From Planctomycetota bacterium (GTDB lineage: Bacteria > Planctomycetota > Phycisphaerae > Phycisphaerales > SM1A02), in the NCBI GenBank assembly GCA_024230295.1, contig JAAERN010000147.1:98080-162079 (forward strand): a DNA stretch of 64,000 nucleotides. Direction: 5' to 3'. Shown in pieces: positions 35,301 through 43,590 of the stretch (positions within the stretch are counted from its first letter, which is position 1; each line of letters opens with the position of its first letter). Made by a program: the position numbers and the translations under genes. The notes under the pieces were generated by a model that did no database searches, was not told the origin of the DNA, and saw only the letters and a program-made list of their open reading frames with translations.

Positions 35301-35715
35301 CACGCTTGTCAACGAGTCGCCCTTTATCGGTACCGCCGTTGTCGTCGGAAGTGGTAAGGATTATGTCTCGACGCTTGTGTTCCCCGACTTTGTCAGGCTT
35401 CGCGCCTGGGCCGACGAGCAGGGCATTCAAGCCCCGGTCTTGACGGCCGATCCGACGATTCGCGACCTCTTCGCAGATGAAATCGCTCGAATCAATCCCC
35501 GAATTGAGGTCAAGTATCAACGCGTCAAGCGAGTCATTCTCGCTGGCCGCGATCCGTCGCTGGAACGAGGCGAGTTGACGCCGTCCACCAAGATCGTCCG
35601 GCAGCGAGTCTTTGACTCATTCAAGCACGAGATCGAAGAACTCTTCAAGGCCGAGCCATCAGCGCTCGTCATCGAGATACACGAACAACCCTTGGCAGGA
35701 GAACTGGCAAGATGA
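32302..35715 (+). CDS. Three-domain fusion: Rossmann-like domain, DUF2889-like domain, AMP-forming acyl-CoA synthetase
   Basis: A 1137-residue protein. ATG 32302 is preferred over GTG 32272: a GGGGAG site lies 8-10 bases before it, and it overlaps the ATPase stop by 7 bases. Residues 1-380 resemble a ketopantoate-reductase-type Rossmann fold (GALGVGFFWHMGAE, then LLLVCCNPNQLSKF and ILPNGVLFE), weakly. Residues about 391-540 resemble DUF2889 (ISIDLYEDGNEHLVVMGTFHD, FPVCIEVEGAAKQLVGL, GRAGCSHIREI). Residues about 570-1137 are an adenylating synthetase: MYTSGTTGPPKGVCLSH, GWGLTETSP, GWFHTGDLGEF, GELTPSTKIVRQRV, of the long-chain acyl-CoA synthetase type. It may activate an acid for this pathway (no other CoA ligase is present), but the substrate is unknown. 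Confidence 0.8.
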   Translation: MLIPGHVGVHPPGALGVGFFWHMGAECLIGMNGDGITEILKDVGRIRLEEHGQQQVVPIRGRIFANMLEADAKRLLPELLLVCCNPNQLSKFTGEVTKFLESLADRGMLQDPAQVREHMPILLILPNGVLFESAFSEFQAQLTESMLMDRLPGVTAEVQSAIEARLVRGISLQAGGRRGSGADTTYVLEKKGSILYAGGGEFEQERVGEILQAHDYPFRHAQNVPPTRVEFDKAMISIVLNVGGLIHMVDSEGACIDLRMGDLCVDKSKEEFVNQITRAVFDVGLANGAYDSGSTWEQIWEGHRETILRFKGHITSSIKDFAAALDRGLESVKLFTNEEWILRPLQRYAALADMQMERALFGDLARRVQESMARAIKYRRQQDASGTRSKNMKLAAQRNISIDLYEDGNEHLVVMGTFHDSEHLIRLELTIGVAERQILQSDLNMIRSPFPVCIEVEGAAKQLVGLRVERGVLNEIGARLGGRAGCSHIREIAAAIMQFVATYLVRIRAGVRPFDEEFLREPAEDRFRLTRELLQDSCLAYSQLTAHGLDEQVGIRRIGEEHGSPIELGEHEASIGALVRDRSTKWADRICAKHRDGDEACEVTWANLGERVRRVGRHLIDRGIHPGDRIGIVSENRIEMLILDLAIMSIGAVSVPVFAGYPAPLVGYVMRHAKPRMLFVSTMKQLDKIDRAQFDFIEACFCMDASDATRAWGAVDFAALLVDGGAPELEYESRVDAMSADDRCMIMYTSGTTGPPKGVCLSHRNLISQQKAISLIWDINPDDVLLSFLPWHHSFGGLFERFMALYNGCTLGLDDSRGRDMDRLLDNWSRYRPTIFFSVPRVHQSLLNRCRENKVCEEHVFNDRLRLVFTAGAPLPAGVEQAYRDHDIQVLEGWGLTETSPCVTVTSPDRTWRSGYVGFPIPGVTIRVDSDQEILVQGPNVMQGYLDDEDATTRVIDDHGWFHTGDLGEFTRDGLRILGRKDGAFKLTTGEKVHPQRVENTLVNESPFIGTAVVVGSGKDYVSTLVFPDFVRLRAWADEQGIQAPVLTADPTIRDLFADEIARINPRIEVKYQRVKRVILAGRDPSLERGELTPSTKIVRQRVFDSFKHEIEELFKAEPSALVIEIHEQPLAGELAR

Positions 35716-36962
35716 GTGGGAATGACATGACAACATTTGTAATATCGGGTGCCGCTCGAACGCCGGTTGGCGTCAAGTGCGGAACACTCTCCAACTTTTC
35801 ACCCGAAGACCTCGCGGTGTCTGCTGCGAACGAGTCAATGCGGCGTGCTGGCGTTGAGCCGGACTGTATCGACGCAACCTTCGGCGGCAACGTGTATCAA
35901 TTCACGGCTCCGGGGGGGCAAGACATCTACTTCCCTAGGAACGTAGCTCTGCGATGTGAACTGCCGATCGATACGCCCTCGCTTCTTGTGCAGCGGATCT
36001 GCGGATCTGGCTTCCAGACGGTGGTGAGCGCCATGCAGCAGATCGCCATGCCAAACAGCATGGACGAAACCCGCGTGGCTCTGTGCTTCGGCGCTGAGAC
36101 GATGTCCCGGGCACCGAGACTCAGCAGGGCGCCCCGACTCTCGGGCGCAGACTTCTGGGAATTCGGGACGAACGGTCGGCTCGAAGACACGATTCTTGCC
36201 GGACTCAACCACGACCTCTTCCATACGAGCATGATGGTGACGGCGGACGAGTATGGCGCCAGTGTCGGTGTGACTCGTGAAGAGGCCGACACGTTCGCCG
36301 ATGAGTCACATCGCAGGGCCCGCGCGGCGAACGAAGTGAGCCATCTCAATGGAGGCGATGCGCTCCGGGGCATGTTCGCCTTCGAACTCGACAATCTGGA
36401 CGGCGATCCCGTCTATCTGGCCCATGATGAGTGCGTTCGGAACACGACGGTCGATGAATTGTCTCGGCTTCGAGGATTCACTCCCAACGGGCTGGTTACG
36501 CCCGGCAACGCGAGCGAGATCAGCGATGGCGCCGCCTCGTTAGTGGTGGCCGATCGGGCGCGAGCGGATGAACTCGGTCTTCCGACGCGATTCGAAATCA
36601 TCGGATACGGCATCGCAGGCGTTGAGCCGCGTGTCATGGGTCGCGGTCCGGTTCCGGCAATTCAGCGGGCGCTGGAGCGAAGTGGACTCTCCAAGGACGA
36701 CATCGGATTGTGGGAAATCAACGAGGCATTCGCCGCCCAGGCGGTCGGATGTCAGAAGGAACTCGGCATCCCGAGCGAGAAACTGAATGTCAACGGCGGC
36801 GCTGTGGCGATCGGACATCCACTCGCGGCGACCGGAGCGAGGTTGCTGGTCGACCTTATGTACGAAATGGAACGCCGTGGAGAGACGCTTGGCTGCGCCT
36901 CGGCATGCATCGGCGGCGGACAGGGACTGGCCGTCATCATCAGAGACACCAAGCGAGGCTGA
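35712..36962 (+). CDS. Thiolase (acetyl-CoA acyltransferase), probable 3-oxopimeloyl-CoA thiolase
   Basis: A 416-residue thiolase. The ATG overlaps the preceding stop (ATGA) and follows GGAG; an ATG at 35727 is an alternative. The catalytic Cys is in LLVQRICGSGFQTV near residue 95. The C-terminal motifs are NEAFAAQAVGCQKELG near 335 and NVNGGAVAIGHPLAATGAR near 357, with catalytic His and the final Cys in CASACIGGGQGLAVI near 400. Lengths and motifs match degradative thiolases. In this operon it should cleave 3-oxopimeloyl-CoA to glutaryl-CoA and acetyl-CoA, after the dehydrogenase encoded next. The substrate assignment rests on context. Confidence 0.9.
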   Translation: MSGNDMTTFVISGAARTPVGVKCGTLSNFSPEDLAVSAANESMRRAGVEPDCIDATFGGNVYQFTAPGGQDIYFPRNVALRCELPIDTPSLLVQRICGSGFQTVVSAMQQIAMPNSMDETRVALCFGAETMSRAPRLSRAPRLSGADFWEFGTNGRLEDTILAGLNHDLFHTSMMVTADEYGASVGVTREEADTFADESHRRARAANEVSHLNGGDALRGMFAFELDNLDGDPVYLAHDECVRNTTVDELSRLRGFTPNGLVTPGNASEISDGAASLVVADRARADELGLPTRFEIIGYGIAGVEPRVMGRGPVPAIQRALERSGLSKDDIGLWEINEAFAAQAVGCQKELGIPSEKLNVNGGAVAIGHPLAATGARLLVDLMYEMERRGETLGCASACIGGGQGLAVIIRDTKRG

Positions 36963-36986
36963 GCCTCGGAATTGTGAGAACGAGTC

Positions 36987-39464
36987 ATGAAGCAAGCATT
37001 TAGTTACGGCGACCGCACGATTGATCCTGCGGTAAAGCGAGTCAATGACCTCAAACGAGTGGCTGTGATCGGCGCAGGGACAATGGGTCAGGGGATTGTC
37101 ATCGATCTGCTTCTCAAAACAGAGGCCGATGTCGTTGTGCTCGACATCAATGAGGCCTCACTGGAGCGAGCCAAGAAGTACATATCCGGTCGTTGGGTCG
37201 GTGATGTGCAGGGATTCCGCATGCGGCCCGAGGACGCCGAGTCCATGGAGCGTCGGACTATCTATACAAACGACTACGCCGAACTCGCCGGATGCAACAT
37301 CATCTGGGAAGCTGCGACCGAGTCGGCCGATGTGAAGTCCAAGATCTTCTCAATCATCGAGGAGACGGTTCCCGTAGGCTCGCTGGACGCCGTCTTCTCG
37401 AATACATCGTCGCATACGACCGAGGAACTCGCCGTGCTGTTCAGCCGAGAAGGGTTCCGAAGCAAACTCCTGACGGTTCACGGGTACTTCCCATTCGAAG
37501 CCAACCGCTTGATCGATGTCATGAAGGGCAAGTACGCATCACGTGAGACGTATGACTTCGGCGTGGTCTTTGCAGATCAGGTTCTCGAGAAGACCGTGAT
37601 TGCGATGCCACGTGACCATCATGGATACATCACCGATCCGATCTTTCAGGGGATGGGCGCGATCGTGTCATGGGATGTGCAACGAGGCGATGACATTGTG
37701 ATTCGAGGCGGGGTTTGGGATCTCTTCACCGCCAACCCGTTCACCGTGCTCGATCAGACGGGACACATGCCGTACACGGAGTCGTCACGTCATCTCGGTG
37801 CGGCGCTCCCCGAGGACGACCGACTGCGAAGCCTGTACTGCCGGGACGGCAAAGCCATTCCGGATTGGATTGCGGAACTCGAGTCACGCGGCTGCGGCGG
37901 CGTGAACTCCGCCGAGGGAAGTGGCTTCTATGCGTGGAGCGATGGCAAGCGTCCACGACCCGCGAAGGTCTTCGATCCGGCCAGTAGCGAGTACGTGGAC
38001 ATATGCAGTATTTCGAGAGATCACTACTGGTCGTGGTACGAGGCAGCTGAGCGTGATCGTCGCGAGGGAAAGATCAAGAGCGCCAGCTCGCTTGTTCATG
38101 TTGCAAACGCAGATGATCTCGGTGGACGATATTTCCGACGCTACGTCCTTCCGATCGCGCTCTACACGCTCGACTTGATTCAAGATGGATACGCCACGCC
38201 AGGGCAGATCAACATCTGCACCAGAGCGGGCCTTCGGTTCAAGGTCGGTCTGATCGAAATGATCGATGCCTTGATCGAGGAGTTCACCATCGACGGGCTT
38301 TTGCAACTGGTGCGGCGGGCCGCTGATGAGAATTGCGACGATCCCCACATGGTCGAGATGCTCGACGTTGACGGGCGGGTCGGCCCTCGGGCCGGAAAGC
38401 CATGCCTGCTGCACGAGATGAAGAAGCGGGGCATCGACCGACTGCTTGGCTATGGAACAGCCTACTGCACGCCCGTTGCCGAACTTGATCTCAAGACAGG
38501 TGCGTATACGGCCTGCTATCCCGACATGAAATTCGTCGACCCCAATCCAAAGGATCGTGTGGCGAGCATCATCTTTAACTCACCGATGCGTGGCAATGTG
38601 TTCAACCGAGCCGCGGTCGACCAGTTGGGGCACGCATACCGCCGAGCGCTGGATCTGCACCGGGAGGGCCGCTGCGGCGCTGTCGTCTTCAGCGCCGCTG
38701 GGACTGGCATGCGAATGCTCGGCGCAGATGCTCGGGAGTTCAACCGTGGTTGGTTCGAGCGCGATCGTGGGTACGCGCCCTTGAGCGAGCAAGAAGCAGC
38801 GGCATCCAGTAAGAATGCGGTCGGCCTCTTCCGGCTCATTCAGACCAGTCCCCTAGCGACGATCGCGGTCTTTGGCGAGAAGTGGGGCGGTGGAGCCGAG
38901 TTCACCTACTTCTCCGATCTGCGATTTGATGTGCGGCAGTACGGCTATGTCTATGACACGCTGGAACGCGAATCAAAATGGCAGCAGAAGAACACGTACA
39001 ACCAACCCGAACTCGACTACGCCATCCTTCCAGGTTTCGGTGGTGCAGGCGAGTTGAAACGGCTAGGCATGGGCGACTCGGTCATCTTTGAATTGTTCGA
39101 CTGTGGCATGACAGCGGAGAGGGCGTATCAGGTCGGTCTCAGCAATGGCATATTCGACGAGGAAGTCGACGCGCTGCGCCGAGGATACGAGCAGGCTCGC
39201 CAGATGGCGAAGGACGCACCGTACTCGCGGGCACTCTTCAAGAAGGAATTGCAGCGGGGAATCGATGACGAGGCACTCGCTCACGAAACAGGCGAGACGT
39301 TCAACCCGGAGAAGAATCCGTTCATTCGGTCGGGCCTCGTGAAACTGCTCGACCGTGGTGCCCGGCCGCCGAAGATGGATTACTCGTGCATCGGCACCGA
39401 GTTGCCGGGCTGGACCTATCCCGAAGACAACACGCAGTGCACCTGCGGGGAGTCATGCTCATGA
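36987..39464 (+). CDS. 3-hydroxyacyl-CoA dehydrogenase fused to a crotonase-like domain
   Basis: An 825-residue bifunctional-type protein with the order dehydrogenase-crotonase, opposite to FadB. Residues 20-45 carry the NAD motif VAVIGAGTMGQGIVIDLLL; ECH-type catalytic elements SNTSSHTTEEL and HGYFPFEANRLIDV follow near 140-175. Two C-terminal dehydrogenase lobes extend to about 500. The crotonase part covers roughly 515-720 (RVASIIFNSPMRGNVFN, GMRMLGADAREFNRGW, VFGEKWGGGAEFTYFSD), with the oxyanion-hole GGG preserved. It ends in a cysteine tail, TQCTCGESCS. Its likely role is oxidation of 3-hydroxypimeloyl-CoA, or both hydration and oxidation in the lower beta-oxidation. The stop overlaps bcrC. 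Confidence 0.85.
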   Translation: MKQAFSYGDRTIDPAVKRVNDLKRVAVIGAGTMGQGIVIDLLLKTEADVVVLDINEASLERAKKYISGRWVGDVQGFRMRPEDAESMERRTIYTNDYAELAGCNIIWEAATESADVKSKIFSIIEETVPVGSLDAVFSNTSSHTTEELAVLFSREGFRSKLLTVHGYFPFEANRLIDVMKGKYASRETYDFGVVFADQVLEKTVIAMPRDHHGYITDPIFQGMGAIVSWDVQRGDDIVIRGGVWDLFTANPFTVLDQTGHMPYTESSRHLGAALPEDDRLRSLYCRDGKAIPDWIAELESRGCGGVNSAEGSGFYAWSDGKRPRPAKVFDPASSEYVDICSISRDHYWSWYEAAERDRREGKIKSASSLVHVANADDLGGRYFRRYVLPIALYTLDLIQDGYATPGQINICTRAGLRFKVGLIEMIDALIEEFTIDGLLQLVRRAADENCDDPHMVEMLDVDGRVGPRAGKPCLLHEMKKRGIDRLLGYGTAYCTPVAELDLKTGAYTACYPDMKFVDPNPKDRVASIIFNSPMRGNVFNRAAVDQLGHAYRRALDLHREGRCGAVVFSAAGTGMRMLGADAREFNRGWFERDRGYAPLSEQEAAASSKNAVGLFRLIQTSPLATIAVFGEKWGGGAEFTYFSDLRFDVRQYGYVYDTLERESKWQQKNTYNQPELDYAILPGFGGAGELKRLGMGDSVIFELFDCGMTAERAYQVGLSNGIFDEEVDALRRGYEQARQMAKDAPYSRALFKKELQRGIDDEALAHETGETFNPEKNPFIRSGLVKLLDRGARPPKMDYSCIGTELPGWTYPEDNTQCTCGESCS

Positions 39465-40621
39465 GCGTATTCAATGAATGGCGGGATCAGCCGCTCGACG
39501 AGATCATGTATCACTGCCGTGAACTCGTGGAGGACACCAACTTCCCAACGATCAAGCGGTGGCGAGAACAGGGCGGGAAGACGCTTGGTCATTTTCAGGT
39601 GTACTTCCCAGAGGAACTCGCCCACGCCGCAGGCTTGATGCCGATCAAGATGTGCGGGACGATGCTCGAACCGAACAACGCCGATTCGCACTTCGGCTCA
39701 TACTTGTGCTCGATCATCAAGACATCTCTGGAGGCGGCGCTTTCGGGCGGAATTGAACTCGATGTCTTCGTGTCGCATCCCATCTGCGATGCCGCGAGGA
39801 ATCTTGCGGCGATCTTTGGTCGCAACTTCGACTATCCGTGCCAGATCCTGTATCTGCCGCAGAATCCGAACTCGAGCGAGTCGGCCAACTGGCTTCGCGA
39901 TGAGTACAACCGAATGCGTCGGCTCATCGAGGGTGTCGTGGGACACGAGATCAGCGATGAGGCCATTGCTCGTTCGATCGATGTATTCAATGAGAATCGA
40001 AGCTTGATGCGGGAACTCTACGACATCAAACGCGAGACGCCCTGGCTGGTCACGGCCGATGAGGCGTATGCCCTCGTCGCGATCGGTGGAATGATTCCGC
40101 GTGAAGAGCACAACGAACTGCTCGTAGCCGTGCTGCCGATGCTCCGAGAGAGAGAGACGCGGCAGGAAGATCGAATCCGAGTTGTGTTCGAAGGCGCCTT
40201 CTGCGAGCAACCGCCGCTCGATCTCATCCGGATGCTTGGTCGCACCTGCTACGTCGTCGACGACGACTTCCTCGTCGGGATGCGATACATCCTTGAGGAC
40301 ATCCCCGCGACCGATGATCCAGTCTTCGCGCTTGCCGAAGCATACATCGAGCAGTCGAGTTACAGCCCGGTACAGCACGACAATCGCAAGCCGAAGGAAG
40401 ACATGCTACTGAAGCGAATCAAAGGCTCGGAAGCGGATGCAGCCATCGTGGCGGCCGCCAAGATGTGCGAGCCGGGACTTGAAGAACAGGTGGCATACAT
40501 TCACATGCTGGACGAAGAGGACATCCCATACTTCGTCAGTGAATTTGAAGAGAACATGAGTTCGTTCGATCAACTGGAACTTCAGATCGAGACGTTTCTG
40601 GAGAACATCCTCTTTGCCTGA
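39461..40621 (+). CDS. bcrC: Class I benzoyl-CoA reductase subunit C (BzdN/BcrC-like)
   Basis: A 386-residue HgdB-superfamily protein. ATG 39461 is 8 bases after GGGGAG and overlaps the previous stop (ATGA); a nearby ATG at 39455 is too close to that site. Characteristic stretches are LGHFQVYFPEELAHAAGLMPIKMCG, NNADSHFGSYLCSIIKTSLE and SHPICDAARNLAAIFGR, the last two carrying Cys ligands for the active-site iron-sulfur cluster. Together with BcrB it forms the substrate-reducing half of ATP-dependent benzoyl-CoA reductase, cytoplasmic and oxygen-sensitive. The gene order bcrC-bcrB-bcrA-bcrD that follows is the order of Thauera and Azoarcus operons. A methylbenzoyl-CoA preference cannot be excluded. 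Confidence 0.88.
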   Translation: MSVFNEWRDQPLDEIMYHCRELVEDTNFPTIKRWREQGGKTLGHFQVYFPEELAHAAGLMPIKMCGTMLEPNNADSHFGSYLCSIIKTSLEAALSGGIELDVFVSHPICDAARNLAAIFGRNFDYPCQILYLPQNPNSSESANWLRDEYNRMRRLIEGVVGHEISDEAIARSIDVFNENRSLMRELYDIKRETPWLVTADEAYALVAIGGMIPREEHNELLVAVLPMLRERETRQEDRIRVVFEGAFCEQPPLDLIRMLGRTCYVVDDDFLVGMRYILEDIPATDDPVFALAEAYIEQSSYSPVQHDNRKPKEDMLLKRIKGSEADAAIVAAAKMCEPGLEEQVAYIHMLDEEDIPYFVSEFEENMSSFDQLELQIETFLENILFA

Positions 40622-40639
40622 TGGCAGGAGCAGCACACT

Positions 40640-41950
40640 ATGACTACTGAAACCACACACGAGACAGACATCGTCGGCCGCGGAAACCGTGACGGTGCCC
40701 AATTGTTCCGAGACTGGTTTGCCGAACTCGGTCAGACGGCGGAGAAGGGCGATCAATCCGCTTATGTCTTCGTTATGGGCAGCATGAACGAGATTCTCAA
40801 GACCTTCGACCTTCCGGTCGTGTTCCCTGAGATCAACTCGTTGCAGACCGCGGTCCGCCGAGTTGCGGGGGACTTCCTCAGCGAAGCCGAGGACTACGGC
40901 TACTCGCCGGATATTTGCGGCTACGTCAAGGCGGATGTGAGTGTGCAACTTCGCGGCGGCGAGCATCCGATGGGGCGCATTCCGAAGCCCAGCATCGCTG
41001 TATTGACAAATGCGTGCAATACCTACGTCAAGTGGGCCGAGATCTGGGAGCGGATGCACGGGTGTCCGATGTTTACGCTCGATGTACCGGGCACACGCCA
41101 GGCCGGTACGCAAACATGGCCGGGCGATCCGGACTTCGAGAATGATCGACGCTATGTGCAGAAGCAGACCCAAGAGCTGATCGCCCTGTGCGAGAAGGTG
41201 ACGGGCAAGAAGTTCGACATCGACAAGTTCCGTGAGATTCTTGGGTACGCCAATGCGATGAGTGTTGGTTGGAAGCGAGTCATTGAGGCGAACAAGGCCA
41301 CACCAGCTCCCTTCAATGCACTGACCGATGGCACGATCTTCCTCGGCGTCGCCAACGGGTTCCGAGGCACCAAGGAGGGCGCCGACTATTTCAACGATCT
41401 TGTTGAAGAGATGGAGTACAAGGCCGCCAACGGGATCGGGGCTCTTGCCGAGGAGATCTACCGGCTCGTGTTTATCGGCGTTCCCTGCTATCCCATCTTC
41501 CGCCGCTTCAACGAACTCTTCAGCGAGTGGGGTGGTTCCTTTATCAACTCGACATATCTCTGGTTCGCATCGGGCGGCAGCAATCTCGGATTTGAGTATG
41601 ACCTGAACAAGCCGCTTGAGAGTTTCGCCGAGGGAACGCTGATCAGCGTCCGCGATGCGATGGACAGCATGTTCCACCAGGACCGCATGCTCGTGGACAT
41701 GGTGGATGAATACGCGGTGGATGGAATCGTCTATCACCCGATTAAGAGTTGCCGAACTGTTTCAACCGGGCTTGCCGACAGTCGCGGATACTTCGCCACC
41801 AAAAAAGATGTGCCGAGCCTCTTTGTTGAGTCCGACATGATGGATTCACGGGTGATCTCGGAGGCGCAAATGAAGAATCGAATTGACGCCTTCTTCGAAG
41901 GGCTGGCATCACGAAAACAACAGGCCGCGATCGCGGGCAAGGAGGGCTGA
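40640..41950 (+). CDS. bcrB: Class I benzoyl-CoA reductase subunit B (BzdO/BcrB-like)
   Basis: A 436-residue HgdA/B-type subunit; BcrB proteins have about 435-450 residues. ATG 40640 follows GGAG by 9 bases. Diagnostic segments are YVFVMGSMNEILKTFDLPVVFPEINSL with EDYGYSPDICGYVKADVSVQL near residue 85, VLTNACNTYVKWAEIWE near 125, and VDGIVYHPIKSCRTVSTG near 365. Six cysteines are present, enough with BcrC for the catalytic-half clusters. It pairs with BcrC for two-electron reduction of the ring to cyclohexa-1,5-diene-1-carbonyl-CoA. bcrA starts 3 bases after its stop. Confidence 0.9.
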   Translation: MTTETTHETDIVGRGNRDGAQLFRDWFAELGQTAEKGDQSAYVFVMGSMNEILKTFDLPVVFPEINSLQTAVRRVAGDFLSEAEDYGYSPDICGYVKADVSVQLRGGEHPMGRIPKPSIAVLTNACNTYVKWAEIWERMHGCPMFTLDVPGTRQAGTQTWPGDPDFENDRRYVQKQTQELIALCEKVTGKKFDIDKFREILGYANAMSVGWKRVIEANKATPAPFNALTDGTIFLGVANGFRGTKEGADYFNDLVEEMEYKAANGIGALAEEIYRLVFIGVPCYPIFRRFNELFSEWGGSFINSTYLWFASGGSNLGFEYDLNKPLESFAEGTLISVRDAMDSMFHQDRMLVDMVDEYAVDGIVYHPIKSCRTVSTGLADSRGYFATKKDVPSLFVESDMMDSRVISEAQMKNRIDAFFEGLASRKQQAAIAGKEG

Positions 41951-41953
41951 TCT

Positions 41954-42772
41954 ATGGCCTATGCAGCAGGTGTTGATGTCGGATCGACACAGACGAAGGC
42001 AGCCATTGTCAACGAGGATCGCGAACTCATCGCAACGGCATTGATTGACACGGGTTCAAATGTGATTGTGGCCGCCGAGAGTGTCTTCGAGAAGGCGCTG
42101 AAGTCATCTGGTATTTCCAACACGGAAGTCGAGTATGTCATCGGCACTGGCTACGGCAGGTACCGCGTGACCTTCGGAAACGATCAGGTTACTGAGATCA
42201 GTTGCCATGGACGCGGGGCGGTTCACATGTTCCCGAACACGCGGACCGTGGTTGACATGGGTGGACAGGACACCAAGGCCATCAAGGTCGGTGAGACCGG
42301 CGAGATCGAAGACTTCTGCATGAATGACAAGTGCGCGGCTGGCACGGGGCGATTCCTGGGTGCCGCGGCCGCTGCGCTGGAGTTATCGCTCGATGAGCTC
42401 GGTCCGACCGCCTTGCGGTACACCAAACCCGTGAAGATAAGCACGACGTGCACGGTCTTCGCCGAGTCTGAGGTCTTGTCGTGGCTCGGCAAGGGCAAGA
42501 AGGTCGAAGATATTCTCTGGGGCGTGCATGAGTCGATCGCCACTCGATCGGCCGGATTGATGCGACGAGTTGGAATCAAGGATGAGATTACATTTACCGG
42601 TGGGGTGACTCGAAACACTGCGATGGTGCAGGCGCTCGAAGAGCGACTCGACAAGAAACTCAATATCAGCGATGACTCGCACTACATGGGCGCGCTTGGA
42701 GCTGCCCTGTTTGCCATGGACCGCATCATGGCATCTCGACAACCACATGCAGTTGCGGAGGCAGCCAAATGA
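41954..42772 (+). CDS. bcrA: Class I benzoyl-CoA reductase ATPase subunit A (short, BzdP-like)
   Basis: A 272-residue BadF/BcrA-type ATPase. The phosphate motif DVGSTQTK is at residues 8-15, and [10 protein letters not shown] at 101-110. Cys127 (NDKCAAGTG) and Cys166 (STTCTVF) are the bridging [4Fe-4S] ligands. It lacks the roughly 150-residue extension of Thauera-type BcrA and is the same size as BcrD, which is the Azoarcus (bzd) arrangement. ATG 41954 is preceded by GGAGG. It forms the electron-activating module with BcrD, coupling hydrolysis of ATP to electron transfer toward BcrBC. The reductant is normally ferredoxin, for which no gene is seen here. Confidence 0.9.
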   Translation: MAYAAGVDVGSTQTKAAIVNEDRELIATALIDTGSNVIVAAESVFEKALKSSGISNTEVEYVIGTGYGRYRVTFGNDQVTEISCHGRGAVHMFPNTRTVVDMGGQDTKAIKVGETGEIEDFCMNDKCAAGTGRFLGAAAAALELSLDELGPTALRYTKPVKISTTCTVFAESEVLSWLGKGKKVEDILWGVHESIATRSAGLMRRVGIKDEITFTGGVTRNTAMVQALEERLDKKLNISDDSHYMGALGAALFAMDRIMASRQPHAVAEAAK

Positions 42773-43590
42773 ATATCACTATCGGAATTGACATAGGTTC
42801 GACCTACACCAAGGCGATTGTCTTGACCGAAGAGGGTGAAGTTCTCGCAACGGATGCGATGCATACCGGGTTCAAACTCGACAAGGTTTCCACCGCAGTG
42901 TGGGAAGCGTGCATTGAGAAGGCTGGGCTTACGCGTGAGGACATCAGTTACACCGTTGCGACGGGTATCGGCCGCCATCGATGTGTGGTCAAGGACATTC
43001 ACGTCACCGACCTGACGGCATCGGCTCGCGGCGCGATCAAGCTATTCCCCGGAACCCGAACCATCCTCGATGTGGGCGGCCAGACCATGAAGGCGATTCG
43101 AGTCGAGGAGAGCGGCAAGGTCAAGTCGTTCCGGCTCAACGACAAGTGCGCCGCAGGGACCGGCGCCTTTCTCGAGAAGACCGCCCGCTACATGGGATAT
43201 GAGACTGCTGAGATCGGACCACTGCTCAATACGGCCAAAGAACCCGCGGAGATTTCTGGCGTCTGCGCCGTCTTCGCCGAGTCTGAGGTGATCAATCAGC
43301 TTTCGCTCGGAACGCCTCCGTCGGACATCATGCAGGGTGCGATCGAGTCGCTGGTGACGCGGTGTGTGCAACTCATGAAGCGTGTGAAGGCCGAGCCCGA
43401 ATTCACGCTGATCGGTGGCATCATGCACTTCAGCACGGTGCCCGGCGAAGTGATGCGTCAGTTGGATCATGGAGTGAATGTTCCGGAGGGCGAGATGTGC
43501 ATGTTCACAACGGCGCTCGGGGCGGCGGTTCTGGGGCACCGGCGACTTGAAAAACTCGCTGAGGAACGGGCAGCTGTTGCGGCCGGTTGA
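42769..43590 (+). CDS. bcrD: Class I benzoyl-CoA reductase ATPase subunit D (BzdQ-like)
   Basis: A 273-residue ASKHA ATPase. Its phosphate motif DIGSTYTK is at 8-15, and the bridging Cys127 ([11 protein letters not shown]) and Cys166 ([11 protein letters not shown]) sit at exactly the same residue numbers as in BcrA, which shows a duplicated origin. In place of the GGQD of most homologues it has GGQT (residues 103-106), as the paired ATPases of BCR may differ. The start overlaps the bcrA stop (ATGA) with a good GGAGG. It is the regulatory or second ATPase of the activator heterodimer. Confidence 0.9.
   Translation: MNITIGIDIGSTYTKAIVLTEEGEVLATDAMHTGFKLDKVSTAVWEACIEKAGLTREDISYTVATGIGRHRCVVKDIHVTDLTASARGAIKLFPGTRTILDVGGQTMKAIRVEESGKVKSFRLNDKCAAGTGAFLEKTARYMGYETAEIGPLLNTAKEPAEISGVCAVFAESEVINQLSLGTPPSDIMQGAIESLVTRCVQLMKRVKAEPEFTLIGGIMHFSTVPGEVMRQLDHGVNVPEGEMCMFTTALGAAVLGHRRLEKLAEERAAVAAG

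Noticed and set aside
40406..41737. Long minus-strand open frame (443 codons) opposite bcrB
   Set aside because: Antisense to a well-recognised BCR subunit; a by-product of GC-rich codon usage.
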